From contig NC_060247.1 of NCBI RefSeq assembly GCF_921293095.1, positions 52,859,111 through 52,923,110 on the forward strand: a DNA stretch of 64,000 nt, given 5' to 3'. This stretch comes from Ischnura elegans. Taxonomy: Eukaryota; Arthropoda; Insecta; Odonata; Coenagrionidae. Under the pieces are notes generated by a model, which searched no databases, had not been told where the DNA came from, and was given only the letters and a program-made list of their open reading frames with translations. This document shows, in pieces, positions 42,031 to 52,803 of this stretch (position 1 is the first letter of the stretch; every line of letters starts with the position of its first letter). A program made the position numbers and the translations under genes.

Positions 42031-43491
42031 ATGAATTTTGCAACTTTTACCCGAAAGTCAAATCTCTTGAAGAAGAGGCTTGAAAAGGTTCATGGTTCCG
42101 TGCTCTCAACGGAAGCCTCATCGAAAGAGTCCCCTCTTTCAGACATCCAAATTAGGCGTTTGACTTGCTGGAAAAATGAGATTGATAATACGATAAGTGA
42201 ATTCAATGATTTAGTGAATCGTTTCACCGATACAGAGACTCCCTCGGGGCTACAAGATGACGAACTTTTGGTGAAATTACGCGAAGAAATGTTAGATCTC
42301 TGTGTCGACGCAAATTGCATTATTTCTGCATTGCTGCCGATGGCAAACGTTAAACCAGACTACCTCGCCGGAACTCTTTGTGAAAATCCGCTCCCGCGAT
42401 CCTCTGTTCGATTGCCAAAGCTTGAGCTGCTGCAATTTTCGGGCGAACCCATTAAATGGATGCACTACTATAACGCGTTTGACGCAACAATCCATAAGAA
42501 TCAAGTGTTATCTTCAGTAGAAAAGTTCCAGTACTTGCTAAGTTCTCTTCGCGGTGAAGCTCTGCAATTAGTTTCCGGATTGCCCATTACCGGAGAAAAT
42601 TATAAGATTGCTTGGGATTTGTTGCATCAGCGTTATCACAACGTGCGGAAATTAGTGTCTCTTCATGTAAGCAAGATTCTGGACATGCCTCCGGTAATGA
42701 ACGGCTCACTTTCGAGCATTCGTTCTTTTTTATCAACGTACTTTGAAAATACGCAAGCATTGTCTGCGTTCCAATACGATATTACTTAAGAAAACATTTT
42801 GCTCCTTTCCATTCTCATAAGAAAATTGGACTTCGAAACTCGGAAGCGTTTTGAAGATACGCTAGGCGTCAATCATGAAATTCCGGCCGTCTCTGACTTG
42901 ATTAATTTTTTGGAAGCCGAATGCGTCCATTTTGAAGACGCAATAATTGATGGAAAGAGAACAGTAAAGGGTCCTCAGATCAGAATTAATAAAACGGCTC
43001 TGATTACCACTACCACGGGGAACTTCTGTGCATTCTGTCGAGACCCAAGTCATGCCATTTATTCGTGCTCTGCTTTTAAAGATAAATCGCCGCAAGAAAG
43101 GAAAGTGATAGTGGGGGAGAAGAAATGGTGTTATAATTGTCTCGGAACATCTCACACTGTCAAGTCATGCAACTCATCTCGGAGATGTAACCGTTGCGCT
43201 AAGAGGCATCATTCGCTCCTGCACCTCGACGTGAACTCCTCTTCATCGCTGAATAGTCGCCCGGGTACCGCTGCAGCTAATGCGCAATTGCCCTCACTAT
43301 CAATTTCTGGTAAATCACAACCGGAATTAACTACAGAAAAACACTTTGTGGGACTATCGTCGTCAAAACCTAATACGTCAATTTTATTGGCAACAACTTT
43401 GATTCGTTTAACTACACCAAGTGGCTTCTCTCATGTAGTTAGAGGAATTTTAGACTCAGCATCTCAATGCAGTATCATCTCGGAACGCTAA
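42031..43491 (+). pseudogene. BEL/Pao gag and protease (two nonsense codons)
   Basis: From MNFATFTRKSNLLKKRLE. The DUF1759-type capsid region follows (LPKLELLQFSGEPIKWMHYY, then EALQLVSGLPI and AWDLLHQRYHN). A TAA at 42787-42789 interrupts it (FQYDIT, stop, ENILLSILIRKLD). Zinc knuckles: CAFCRDPSHAIYSC, WCYNCLGTSHTVKSC and CNRCAKRHHSLLH. The aspartic protease has RGILDSASQCSIISE, with DSA at the active site as in this family. A second TAA at 43489-43491 follows directly. All pieces share one frame with pol, so only point nonsense changes separate them. Confidence 0.9.
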
Positions 43492-43494
43492 GTT

Positions 43495-45441
43495 TTGAAC
43501 GTTACACGCCGACGAGTAAATAATGAGATTAATGGACTATCACAATCTCATGTCAAATGTAATGGATTAACTTTTCTTAGTTTATCATCTGTCGGTGGAA
43601 AAGTGCTCGCTTACTCACATCCCATGATGATTTTACAAAATATCACTTCCAATTTGCCTCTCACAACTATTTCGCCTGAAGTGAAAGAGAAGATGAAATC
43701 ATTTGTCTTGGCTGACCCAACCTTTGATGTGCCCTCTCCTGTTGATGTTTTAATTGGAGCTGACCTCTTCCCTCATGTATTTACGGGAATTCGCTGTTTA
43801 TTTGGAGAAAATTATCCACTGGCCCTTGGTACTATTTTCGGATTTGTTTTAATGGGCTCAACTCCAATTACTCCAGTGTCTGAAATAATTCACAAGCCTT
43901 CCGTCGCTTTAATTTCAACCCATGATGCTAATCTCAATACTTCTATTCAACAGTTTTGGAAACTTGAGGAAGTACCTCATTTTTCGCTTACTCCTCAAGA
44001 CCGACAATGTGAAGAGCATTTCCAATCAACGCATTCCAGAGATGAAACTGGTCGTTACATCACTCGGCTGCCGTTCAAGGACCTTCACCCTCCTCTTGGA
44101 GACTCAGCGCTGTGTGCCAAAAGAAGATTTTTTGGTCTGGAAAGAAGACTGCCAGCGCAACCTCTCCTGAGAGAGAAGTATATTAAGTTTATGTCGGAGT
44201 ACCTCACCCTAGGTCACATGACACCTTGTGATAATTTCCCTAGAGTTAAGCATTATTTTTTGCCGCACCATGGAGTTTTTAAAAATCAAGATCCAAATTC
44301 AAGCCTGCGGGTTGTATTTGATGCTAGTTCAAAGACCTCAACGAATGTCTCACTTAATGACATTTTATTGTCAGGACCCAAATTACAAAATGATCTTTGT
44401 GAAGTTATTCTGCGATTTCGGTGCCATTCAGTTGTATTTGCATGTGACATTCGTCAGATGTATCGTCAAATTAAAATTCATCCTGATGACCAGCACTTCC
44501 AATTGATATATTGGCGTGAAACCCCTACGGATCTTCTCAAAGTATTCAAATTGACAACAGTCACTTATGGAGTGACGAGCGCACCGTTTCTAGCCATCCG
44601 CACTCTTCATCAACTGGCTGAAGATGAAGGTGCTCAGTTTCCGCAAGCTGCTCGTGTCCTAAAGTCTCAAACGTTTGTTGACGATATCATTGCTGGTGCA
44701 GATAATGTGCAAGAAGCCCTCACACTTCAACATGATTTAACAAAACTCCTATCATTAGGTGGCTTCCAGTTGAGAAAATGGTGCAGTAATTCGGATATTT
44801 TGATATCCCACATCTCAGAAGATGATAGAGAAATTCCTCTCTCTTTCCAATATTCGGAGCAACCTATTTATAATATATTGGGTCTGCAATGGAATTCCAC
44901 ATCCGATGAATTTTCTTATGATGTGAAAATATCCAATGTACCTCATACTAAACGCTCAGTACTCTCCGCTATCGCAAGAATATATGACCCCTGCGGTTGG
45001 TTGGCTCCCGTGGTATTTTTAGCTAAGTCGTTCATACAATACTTATGGACCCTTGGTCTTCAATGGGATGATCCATTGTCTTCAAATGTTGCCTTCCGGT
45101 GGGAAGAAATTTTGAAGAATCTTGCAAGAGTAAAGGAAATTACGCTACCTCGATCTTTATTTATCGAAAGAACAAGCAGTGTCCAAGTGCTTGGTTTTTG
45201 CGACGCATCTGAGTTGGGATATACCGCAGTCATTTATTTAAGATGTGCTTCTGCTGACAACAACACCAAGATAGCATTTCTCATGGCTAAATCCCGTGTC
45301 GCACCTCTCAAACGTATCTCTCTACCCCGATTGGAACTTTGTGGGGCGCATTTACTGGCTAAACTCATTCATTATAGTTCAAACTTGGTGTCCAATTACT
45401 GTTGGTTTAAACCAACAGTAATTGGACACCATTGGTTGTAA
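43495..45441 (+). CDS. BEL/Pao pol: RT and RNase H N-terminal part
   Basis: Same frame as gag. Protease remainder (VDVLIGADLFPHVF, LGTIFGFVLMG), then WKLEEVPHFSLT and RT: LRVVFDASSKTSTNVSLNDI, CDIRQMYRQIKI (motif A), YGVTSAPFLAIRTL and SQTFVDDIIAGADN (catalytic FVDD). RNase H begins GFCDASELGYTAVIYL and continues to LPRLELCGAHLLAKL. The expected following segment of about 60 residues (second and third catalytic positions) is missing and replaced by the 46-bp palindrome, after which the frame closes. Confidence 0.9.
   Translation: MNVTRRRVNNEINGLSQSHVKCNGLTFLSLSSVGGKVLAYSHPMMILQNITSNLPLTTISPEVKEKMKSFVLADPTFDVPSPVDVLIGADLFPHVFTGIRCLFGENYPLALGTIFGFVLMGSTPITPVSEIIHKPSVALISTHDANLNTSIQQFWKLEEVPHFSLTPQDRQCEEHFQSTHSRDETGRYITRLPFKDLHPPLGDSALCAKRRFFGLERRLPAQPLLREKYIKFMSEYLTLGHMTPCDNFPRVKHYFLPHHGVFKNQDPNSSLRVVFDASSKTSTNVSLNDILLSGPKLQNDLCEVILRFRCHSVVFACDIRQMYRQIKIHPDDQHFQLIYWRETPTDLLKVFKLTTVTYGVTSAPFLAIRTLHQLAEDEGAQFPQAARVLKSQTFVDDIIAGADNVQEALTLQHDLTKLLSLGGFQLRKWCSNSDILISHISEDDREIPLSFQYSEQPIYNILGLQWNSTSDEFSYDVKISNVPHTKRSVLSAIARIYDPCGWLAPVVFLAKSFIQYLWTLGLQWDDPLSSNVAFRWEEILKNLARVKEITLPRSLFIERTSSVQVLGFCDASELGYTAVIYLRCASADNNTKIAFLMAKSRVAPLKRISLPRLELCGAHLLAKLIHYSSNLVSNYCWFKPTVIGHHWL
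45386..45431. repeat. Perfect 46-bp palindrome inside BEL/Pao RNase H
   Basis: Left arm 45386-45408 starts TGGTGTCCAATTACTG; right arm 45409-45431 is its exact reverse complement, with no spacer. A third partial copy (TTGGTTGTAAACCAACG) follows at 45433. It marks the site where coding sequence is lost and the frame changes. Confidence 0.92.
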
Positions 45442-47150
45442 ACCAACGTTGGTTTCATGTATCGTCGCAACACAACCCCGCTGATTGTGCCTCTCGTGGA
45501 TTACCCACTCCTCTCTTCGCGAAGAATTCCTTGTGGTGGTCTGGCCCTCGCTGGCTCTCTCTCCCGCCAGAAGACTGGCCGTGTTCTCCATTCGCTCCTT
45601 TGGACGAGGATCTACCGGAAGTGAAACAACCAATATTCAACGTTTGCTCCTCAACAGTAATTCCTGAGTGGGATCTACTGTTCAAGTTTTCAAAGTGGTC
45701 CACACTTAAACGCGTAGTAGCACTCATAAGACGTTTTGCTCATAATTGTCACCGTTCGGGTAGTAAACATGGTATGCTTTCTTCTCAAGAACTCCAAAAG
45801 GCCACTCATGTAATTTGTAAGCTTATTCAGAAAATAAGTTTTAAAGAAGAATTGTTACTGCTTCAAAGGGAACAACCCTGTACGAAGAGAATGCAACGCC
45901 TTCCCCCCTTCATAGATGATGAAGGTCTGCTCAGAGTTGGAGGTCGGCTTAAACATGCTGATCTACCTCATCATGGGAAACACCAAATTTTATTACCTAA
46001 GTCGCATCATGTACTTAATCTACTAATTGATTATTATCACATAAAGTATTTGCATGCTGGCCCTGTACTCCTGCAGCCTATCTTGTGTGAACAATTTTGG
46101 ATACTCTCTGCACGATCCGTTATCCGCTCTCGGATTTTTAAATGCATTCGTTGTTTTCGGTGCCATCCTAGAAATGTACCACCGTTGATGGGAGACTTGC
46201 CGAAGTACCGAGTGAATCCAGTAAGACCATTTCAGAAGACCGGAATGGATTATGCTGGACCCTTCAATATTAGGAGCCATGCTCTAAGAAGAACTGTTCT
46301 ATTAAAGGTCTATTTGTGTCTTTTTATTTGCATAGGTACCAAGGCTGTTCATCTAGAAGTAGTCACTGATCTCTCATCGGACGCCTTCATTGCAGCACAA
46401 ACCCGATTTGTATCAAGGAGAGGACTTTGTAGCGATCTATACTCCGATTGCGGAACAAACTTTGTTGGAGCATCCACGCAGTTGAAAAGGACAATAAAGA
46501 ACTTCTATTCATCACCGGAAACTCAAGAGGCCATTTCCCATTTCGCTACTGAAAACTGCATCAACTTCCATTTTATCCCCCCTGCCGCGCCCCACCAAGG
46601 AGGGCTATGGGAAAGAGCCATTAAAAGCGCCAAAACACTCTTAATTTGTTCCATTGGCCACACTCTTCTCACTTTGCAGGAATTTATTACGCTTGTCACT
46701 AAGGTAGAAGCCATGCTGAATTCTCGTCCTCTTACACCTCTTTCCACGGATCCTGCTGATGTATCGGCGCTGACCCCGGGACACTTTCTCATCGGAACCT
46801 CAATGACAGCCATTCCAGAGAACGTTTTCGCCGCTCTACCCACCAATAGGCTCAGCAGATGGCAGACTGTTCAAGCCTTCTCACAGCGCATCTGGCGCCG
46901 ATGGCATCAAGAGTACCTCCACACTCTTCAGCAGAGGTCAAAATGGACTCGGCGCAGGGAAAATCTTAAGGTGGGAGATTTATTTGCGGTGCACTCCCCG
47001 AAAACTCCTCCTCTTCAGTGGTGTTTGGCACGCATAACTAAAGCCATACCAGGTGATGATGGAATAGTTAGAGTGGTGCAGCTGCGTACCCCCAAGGGCA
47101 CTCTTACCCGTCCTGCCACCCGAGTATTCCCCCTCCCAATTGACGATTGA
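45432..47150 (+). CDS. BEL/Pao pol: integrase and DUF5641 C-terminus
   Basis: Different frame from the preceding piece. FHVSSQHNPADCASRGL and WWSGPRWL mark the RNase H-integrase joint. The zinc-binding domain follows (HHGKHQILLPKSHHVLNLL, then CIRCFRCHPR). Integrase core: GMDYAGPFNIR (first Asp), YSDCGTNFVGA (second Asp) and PPAAPHQGGLWERAIKSAK (Glu), all intact. The DUF5641 region (RLSRWQTVQAFSQRIWRRWH, LKVGDLFAV, WCLARI) ends the protein. The ORF closes just upstream of the polypurine tract. Confidence 0.93.
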   Translation: MVVNQRWFHVSSQHNPADCASRGLPTPLFAKNSLWWSGPRWLSLPPEDWPCSPFAPLDEDLPEVKQPIFNVCSSTVIPEWDLLFKFSKWSTLKRVVALIRRFAHNCHRSGSKHGMLSSQELQKATHVICKLIQKISFKEELLLLQREQPCTKRMQRLPPFIDDEGLLRVGGRLKHADLPHHGKHQILLPKSHHVLNLLIDYYHIKYLHAGPVLLQPILCEQFWILSARSVIRSRIFKCIRCFRCHPRNVPPLMGDLPKYRVNPVRPFQKTGMDYAGPFNIRSHALRRTVLLKVYLCLFICIGTKAVHLEVVTDLSSDAFIAAQTRFVSRRGLCSDLYSDCGTNFVGASTQLKRTIKNFYSSPETQEAISHFATENCINFHFIPPAAPHQGGLWERAIKSAKTLLICSIGHTLLTLQEFITLVTKVEAMLNSRPLTPLSTDPADVSALTPGHFLIGTSMTAIPENVFAALPTNRLSRWQTVQAFSQRIWRRWHQEYLHTLQQRSKWTRRRENLKVGDLFAVHSPKTPPLQWCLARITKAIPGDDGIVRVVQLRTPKGTLTRPATRVFPLPIDD

Positions 47151-47247
47151 CATTTGTTGACTGACGTACATTTACAAGAACGGTTTATAATTTTTTGTGT
47201 TATGTATTATGTGTTTCTTTTTTCTCTTTTTATTGAACAAGGTGTTC

Positions 47248-47260
47248 AAGGGGGGCGGAA
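47248..47260 (+). promoter_or_regulatory. BEL/Pao polypurine tract
   Basis: AAGGGGGGCGGAA directly before the 3' LTR, the primer for plus-strand synthesis. Confidence 0.8.
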
Positions 47261-47637
47261 TGTTCGGTTTTGCGCCAAACGCTCTCGTTTTGTCTGAGTT
47301 ACGACCCGAGCGGCGCTGCATTCGCCCTCCCCCACTTCCTCTCGTCTCGTGCGAGCCCACGCGACGGAGCGACCTGGCTCTCTCTCGCTCGTTCGTCACC
47401 GGCGGAGAAACTCCTCGCACCTGCCCTGCTGTGCTCTCTCTGCGGTTGCCGGGCACTGGACAGCGTCGCAACGGCCTGCCAACCGCTGGTCCTTCGGGCT
47501 CACCTATTGTGATATAATTGTGTTGAACTTTAACTTGAGCTGGTCCTTCGGGCTCACCTATTGTGTTATAATTAAGTTGAACTTTCAATTTCGTATTAAA
47601 ACTATACTGTCTGAAATTGTGGTTTATTTCCGCCACA
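47261..47637 (+). repeat. BEL/Pao 3' LTR
   Basis: Same length as the 5' LTR with eight substitutions and no indels. It carries the same two 54-bp units (47486 and 47540). Confidence 0.93.
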
Positions 47638-47999
47638 ATACCTGTTAATCACTACTTATACTAAGTTCCAACAGCTACTTAATTACATTCATGAGCTATA
47701 CCGTGTCATCAAATGACATCACTACCTTGCAGTAGAAGGATTTCAATTGAAATGTACTACTTAGTATCCTCTCCGCCAATCATGCTAAGAATGTACGAGG
47801 TCTGTTCAAAAAGTACCCGGAATTTTTAAATTTCGCGGGTCTGGAGAGTCCGATTGTCGAATTTTTTTATATTGTGTTGGTGTACATGCCCCTAAAGTAT
47901 GATAAAATTTTCAGCCATATTCACTGTTTACTTTGTCTGTGGTAGTCGCTAAGGTTCGACGTGTTTTTATGAGCTCGGCGATTTTTGCTTGTTTAAACA

Positions 48000-49443
48000 A
48001 TGGAAGAATTGAAGAGTCAAAGAATTTGTATTAAATTTTGCGTAAAAAATGAAATAAAGTGTGACGAAGTGTGTGAAATGTTACAAAAAGCCTATGGTGA
48101 GTCTGCTATGAAGAAAACAAGTGTTTAAGAGTGGTATAAGCGTTTCCAAGATGGCCGCAAAGACGTTGAAGATGACGAACGCTCCGGTCGACCCAGCACG
48201 TCAATAATCGATGAAAATGTGGAAAAAGTGGAAAAAATTGTTATAAATGATCGCCAAATAACAATTAGAGAAGTTGCTGATGAAGTTGGCATATCAATTG
48301 GCTCAATTCATAACATTTTTTCAAAAGTTTTGGGCATGAAACGAGAGGCAGAAAAATTCATTCCAAAACTGCTGAATTTAGACCAAAAAAACAATCACAG
48401 GAACATCGCTCAGGAGCTGTTATACCATATTCCCGAACTGAAGGCGGCTGACCTTGAGCGTGCTCGCAACCCACCCACTCTTCTAGCCAATCACAGAAGA
48501 GCGACAGGAGAAAGTGTGGAAGATCCCGCAGTCTCTCTCCGAACTCCGAGCAGTGAACATCGCTCTCCAGCTGGCAGTGTTGCCAAGCCGAATCTTTGGA
48601 GATCGCTTTGGCGCTCGTTCTGCCGCCCCCGAAAGTACCGTTACTCCTAAGGCTGGCAACGCCGGTCGGCCGGATGGAGGGGAGCGGAGTGGAAAAGGGA
48701 AGGGGATGGAGGGGAACGGAGAGGTGGAAGGGGCAGCGCTTCCCATTGGCTACTTTCTATTTTCCACCCAGCCGCCTTCAGTTCGGGAAAATGGTATAAA
48801 TTACGTCAACGACGATCCAAGTTTGCTTGAATGGGTCATAACTGGTGATGAAACATGGGTGTACGGTTATGATGTCGAAACCAAAGCACAATCGTCCACC
48901 TGGAAGCATTCAACGTCACCAAGAGCGAAAAAAGCACGTCAAGTTCGATCAAATATCGAGGTTTTGCTAACTGTTTTCTTCGATTATAATGGCATAGTGC
49001 ATCAAGAGTTCTTACCACAAGGTCGTACGGTTAATAAGGAGTATTACCTTGAAATTATACGACGTTTGCGTGAAGCAATCCGAAAAAAACGCCCCGATTT
49101 ATGGAAAAAGAATTCATGACTTTTGCACCACGATAACGCACGTGCTCACTCGTCGTTGCTTGTTCGTAATTTTTTGGCCAAAAACAATACCGTAGTCATG
49201 CACCAACCTCCATATTCACCAGATATGGCTCCGTGTGACTTTTTCCTGTTCCCAAAGTTGAATAGACCCATGAAAGGTCGGCGTTTTTCCTCAATTGAAG
49301 AAATAAAGGCCGAATCGCTGGGAGTGCTAAAGGACATACCAAAAAGTGAATATCAAAAGTGCTTCGAAGATTGGAAAAATCGCTGGCATAAGTGTATTAT
49401 ATCTGGGGGGGGGACAACTTTGAAGGGGACCACATTGATGTAG
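48000..49443 (+). pseudogene. mariner transposase (D,D34D type), interrupted
   Basis: From MEELKSQRICIKFCVKNEIK: helix-turn-helix (ITIREVADEVGISIGSIHNI) and linker with NNHRNIAQELL, then the MITE, then the catalytic core. Catalytic Asp residues are in WVITGDETWVYGYD, LLHHDNARAH and YSPDMAPCDFFLFPKL. The last pair has the mariner spacing. Stops: TAA at 48126-48128 (before EWYKRFQDGR) and TGA at 49117-49119 (probably Trp originally, before LLHHDNARAH). The C-terminal YQKCFEDWKNRWHKCI is standard. Non-functional, but its intact ends could be mobilised in trans. Confidence 0.93.
48423..48796. mobile_element. MITE inserted in the mariner transposase, 374 bp
   Basis: Ends TACCATATTCCCGAACTG and, inverted, TACCATTTTCCCGAACTG, with similarity for about 28 bp (on to AAGGCGGCTG). 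TA duplication at 48421-48422 and 48797-48798. Removing the MITE and one TA restores the reading frame QELLNYVNDDPSLLEW. The interior is GC-rich with purine runs (GGAAGGGGATGGAGGGG) and has no ORF of its own. The TA target suggests Tc1/mariner-type mobilisation. Confidence 0.9.
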
Positions 49444-49503
49444 ACGAATAAATATTTTTTTGAAGAAACGAAAATTCCGGGTACTTTTTGAACAGACCTC
49501 GTA

Positions 49504-50311
49504 TATAGAAGTTTTTACGATGCCTGAAGAGCCCAACAATGTCTCGTGCCACCCTATCTGCAGCAACAATTCTTCCCAGTCCTAGCCTCGGCGATGTATC
49601 TGCCATTCTTTATACACATATATAGTAACCTGATTCTCTTAAAACCAATACTTTCACAATCAACTTCAATAGGGATATGGGTACTATTACCTCATTCACA
49701 AAATTGTGAAATATCAGTCCAGTTCAGTCGAAACAAACCGTATAACGTGACAGCTTAATGAGTGATGGCAGATTCGCCAGATACATATCTAAAAAAATAA
49801 AAAGAATTTTTTTCTAAAAGCCTACAAAATAGGTGTTACAGTAATATGCTGAAACGAAACGTGAAAAGTAAATATTATATTGGAATAATAAAAAATACAG
49901 AATTTTTAAAATTCACATGTATTTCAAGTGCACAGGTGGATACAAAACAAGGCAATTTAAAAATTACAGGTAAAACTTACAAAAAGAATTGGGCAGATCA
50001 CTATGAAATTCTTCTTAGGTGCAAATGATAAACTAGTCAGAATTTATTGCAATATCAATGTTGATTCCTTCATATTCTCGCCAAAAGATTATTATTAATC
50101 ATTTAATCGATCAATTTGCATCGATAGCTCAGAGATATTATACTGCGTGAAGCCAAAGAGCTCCCAGAAAACGAAGACTTTGACGAAGTGTAAGGCACGT
50201 CCATCAAAAACATAAGTTACTTCACAAGCATAAAATCAGTGTACATACATATCACATATAATAATCACTCATAACAAAGAAAGGAAAAAAATCACATTGT
50301 ATTACATTCCA
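49504..50311. other. Intergenic region, nothing recognised
   Basis: AT-rich sequence without supported features. Confidence 0.45.
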
Positions 50312-50575
50312 TCAAGCCCTTAACTCATGTAAATATTCCTCCAAAGAGTAATATGAACCTGAAAGAAGGAACCTTTTTAATTGTATTTTAAAAGCATTAA
50401 ATTTTTTAATATTTTTTACATCAGCAGGGAGTTTATTATAAAGCCGTACCCCATTTCCCTCGGGCCCAGTTTGTTTAAGTCTGTCCTTGTAGTAGTACAC
50501 TCGGAAAGATGCGTATTCGCCATTCTTTACATCAAGTTTCTCAGATGTATTCAACGGTGTTCGGCGAGATGTCAA
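50312..50575 (-). pseudogene. Non-LTR ORF2 C-terminus (CR1/L2-like), inverted relative to its RT part
   Basis: Reads FRVYYYKDRLKQTGPEG, GVRLYNKLPADVKNIKKF and FKIQLKRFLLSGSYYSLEEY. The pattern R-x-x-x-F-x-x-x-GxRLYNxLP followed by FKxxLKxFLL is the conserved C-terminus after the RT of CR1/L2-like elements. The matching RT core lies immediately to the right on the opposite strand. Confidence 0.6.
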
Positions 50576-50599
50576 TCCTGGATAATGCTCTGCCTCTAC

Positions 50600-50990
50600 A
50601 TATGAAGCTGATTCTATTAGACTTCACAGAAACTTTTTACTCGGTGAATCACGAAATTCTAATAAATCGCTTGAATGATGTTGGACTTTCAAATTCAGCC
50701 TTGCCCTGGTTCAAGTCGTTTCTCTCTAGCAGGAAAGAAGAGGTTAGAGGACCAAAGGGCGAGCTTTTTAACTATTGTCCTGTACCCAAAGGAGTGCCAC
50801 AGGGGTCAATCATTGGACCCCTTATGTTAAGTTATCTTAAGATGCAAATACCACATGTACTCCGATGATCTTCAGATCTACATTGACTGTTACCCCACTG
50901 ATGTGACTGAAGCCATTAATAAGGGGAATAAAATTACACATAATTACACCAAAATGTATAATATAAAGCTAGAACAAATAAACGTCCAAC
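50600..50990 (+). pseudogene. Non-LTR RT core fragment (CR1/L2-like)
   Basis: LILLDFTETFYSVNHEILIN (RT motif A, FSKAFDSVNH-like with changes), LNDVGLSNSALPWFKSFLS, then PKGVPQGSIIGPLM (motif B) and, after a frameshift, MYSDDLQIYID (motif C, YSDD in place of YADD). Very close spacing to intact RTs. Endonuclease is absent. Confidence 0.7.
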
Positions 50991-50999
50991 ATGCCACAT

Positions 51000-52199
51000 G
51001 GAGGAACTTTACATACCACACTATCGAACATCGATTTACGCTACTTCCTTTGATGCCACCTGCAGCAAATAAAGTCCACCAGTTGCTGCTCGTTGCCCCC
51101 TTGCACAGTGTGTTTTTATATACTCCATCCCCTTTATTTTCTCCAGCAGGAGCCGCTGCAACTTCCCAGGGTTGCTTTTTGCACTAGAAAGGCACACCAC
51201 TTTATCGATTTTCCTTATCATTACGTTGAAGTCAAGACTTATCAGGATGAGGAGCGAAATGAACTCCGTTCACAGTTCATGCTGAGTGAGAGTTTGGAAA
51301 ATGACTACTTTGGACTTAACTCCGACAAAGGTGAGGGGGTCAGGCTAGTAAATGCCTTCTAATAATTATTTGATGCTGTAATGTAGAGTATTTAAGTATA
51401 AGTTTATTTATTTGGGATTCTAGAGCAGACTTAAGGTGGGCTAATTAACCAATGTTAAGTGTTGACCATAGTTAAATTAACTGAGACAGGCGAGATATAA
51501 TGGAATGATATCCTGATTTCATGGAAAAAAGAGATGGCAATTACCATTTTTTTGAATAAACTTGTAGAAAATGGCAATATCTGTTCTGTTATTAAATCTT
51601 AACTCTAAGTTGAGCCCTTTGGTACTCTCTGAGGTACCTCTTACAATACCCAGCTAGCACGCCCGTGGACGTTTATATAAACGTCCGGAGCAAAATATGA
51701 TCAACTGTCTATCCTAATCTGTTGTCCCGAGATTGCCAGAAACATGATAGCAACAGTTGAGGTAGACCTGCTCTATAGAAATGCCTGCCACGTATGGCGT
51801 ACTTTGTGCGCGCATTTGAGAGAACCTGCGAGTAATTAAGTAACATCTTAGTGCCTTTAATGACTCAAATTAATATACTGAACGCTTGCAATGGCCAAAT
51901 AGTTATTATGATGAGGATTTTGTTAATGCATTTATAGAAATATCTATCGCCTTCTCAATGGCAATTCGAGTTTTATGAATGAATATACACATACGTCAAC
52001 AAAGGCGATAGAATGCCCTGGATTACGTAATCAACGGAGTAAATTTGATTCACATTCGAACAATAAATGAATTCCGAATAAATGAATGGTAAAAATGCAT
52101 TAATTTCCTTTCGTTTATGGTTTCGTCTGCTGGTTATTCTGAGCTAGCGCCAGGGCACTCTAGGTAGAAGGAACCTAAGGTGACACGCCGCCATCTTAT
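51000..52199. other. Intergenic region; one 20-bp palindrome
   Basis: No gene recognised. GGACGTTTATATAAACGTCC at 51667-51686 is a perfect palindrome with a TATATAAA-like core, of unknown meaning. Confidence 0.45.
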
Positions 52200-52803
52200 A
52201 CGCCATGTCACTTTGTTGTCCTCGGTCGTCATCGTGGTGCTTACCGTTTTTCGGGTGGTCTTGGAGCGTTATCGTTCACTGAAACTGTAATCAGTTCTTT
52301 TAAGAACTTTCATTAATCTTCATAGCGCAAATATCCTCATATATTTCATTATCTATTCATTTTCATTCATCTAACTTCATGTGTTTTTCATCTTGCATTT
52401 CACATCGCCTTCCATTTCCTTCCACTTCCATCAACATTTATCATTCCCATCCGGCACAAATTCATCTATAATTTCATTTACATTTTCATCGCCGTGGATT
52501 GCTGTGTGTAATTTTCATTTACATATTTTCGTGAGTGATTTTTACTCTCGCGAATTCGCGATTTCATTCGAAAGTGTTCGGTGACGCTTGAATAGCATTC
52601 TACCGTGTCGTTTCGCCGGGAGATACATAAGGTAAGTGCAATGATTTATACCCTTCCTGTGGATTATTTGTCACTCCCTGCTAAACACCGCTGATCTGGC
52701 TCGCATACTATCCTGGTTTCTAGTTATGAATTTCCATCGTTACGTCAGTTCCAGATCATAGCTGGGAGTTGCTTATAGTATTTCTTGAGCAAATTTCGCC
52801 GTA

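Larger units (their letters stand above)
41313..47637 (+). mobile_element. BEL/Pao LTR retrotransposon (complete, inactivated), 6325 bp
   Basis: Two 377-bp LTRs (TGTTCGG to GCCACA), 5-bp target duplication ATACC at 41308-41312 and 47638-47642, primer site, polypurine tract, and a gag-pol body. LTRs differ at 8 of 377 positions by my count (about 2 percent), so insertion is not very recent. Gag-pol was originally a single frame; it now carries two nonsense codons and a palindrome-associated frame change. Confidence 0.95.
47796..49501 (+). mobile_element. mariner element, 1706 bp including a nested MITE
   Basis: TA duplications at 47794-47795 and 49502-49503. Perfect inverted ends of about 30 bp start CGAGGTCTGTTCAAAAAGTA. 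Without the 374-bp MITE and its TA the length is about 1.33 kb, normal for mariner. Transposase is broken by two stops and the MITE. Confidence 0.95.

Noticed and set aside
43489-43494. Stop-codon readthrough between BEL gag-protease and pol
   Set aside because: Same-frame TAA codons also occur in mid-gag at 42787, so ordinary nonsense mutations explain both.
51667-51686. 20-bp palindrome GGACGTTTATATAAACGTCC as an operator or origin
   Set aside because: An isolated palindrome in an AT-rich eukaryotic region is not enough evidence for a function.
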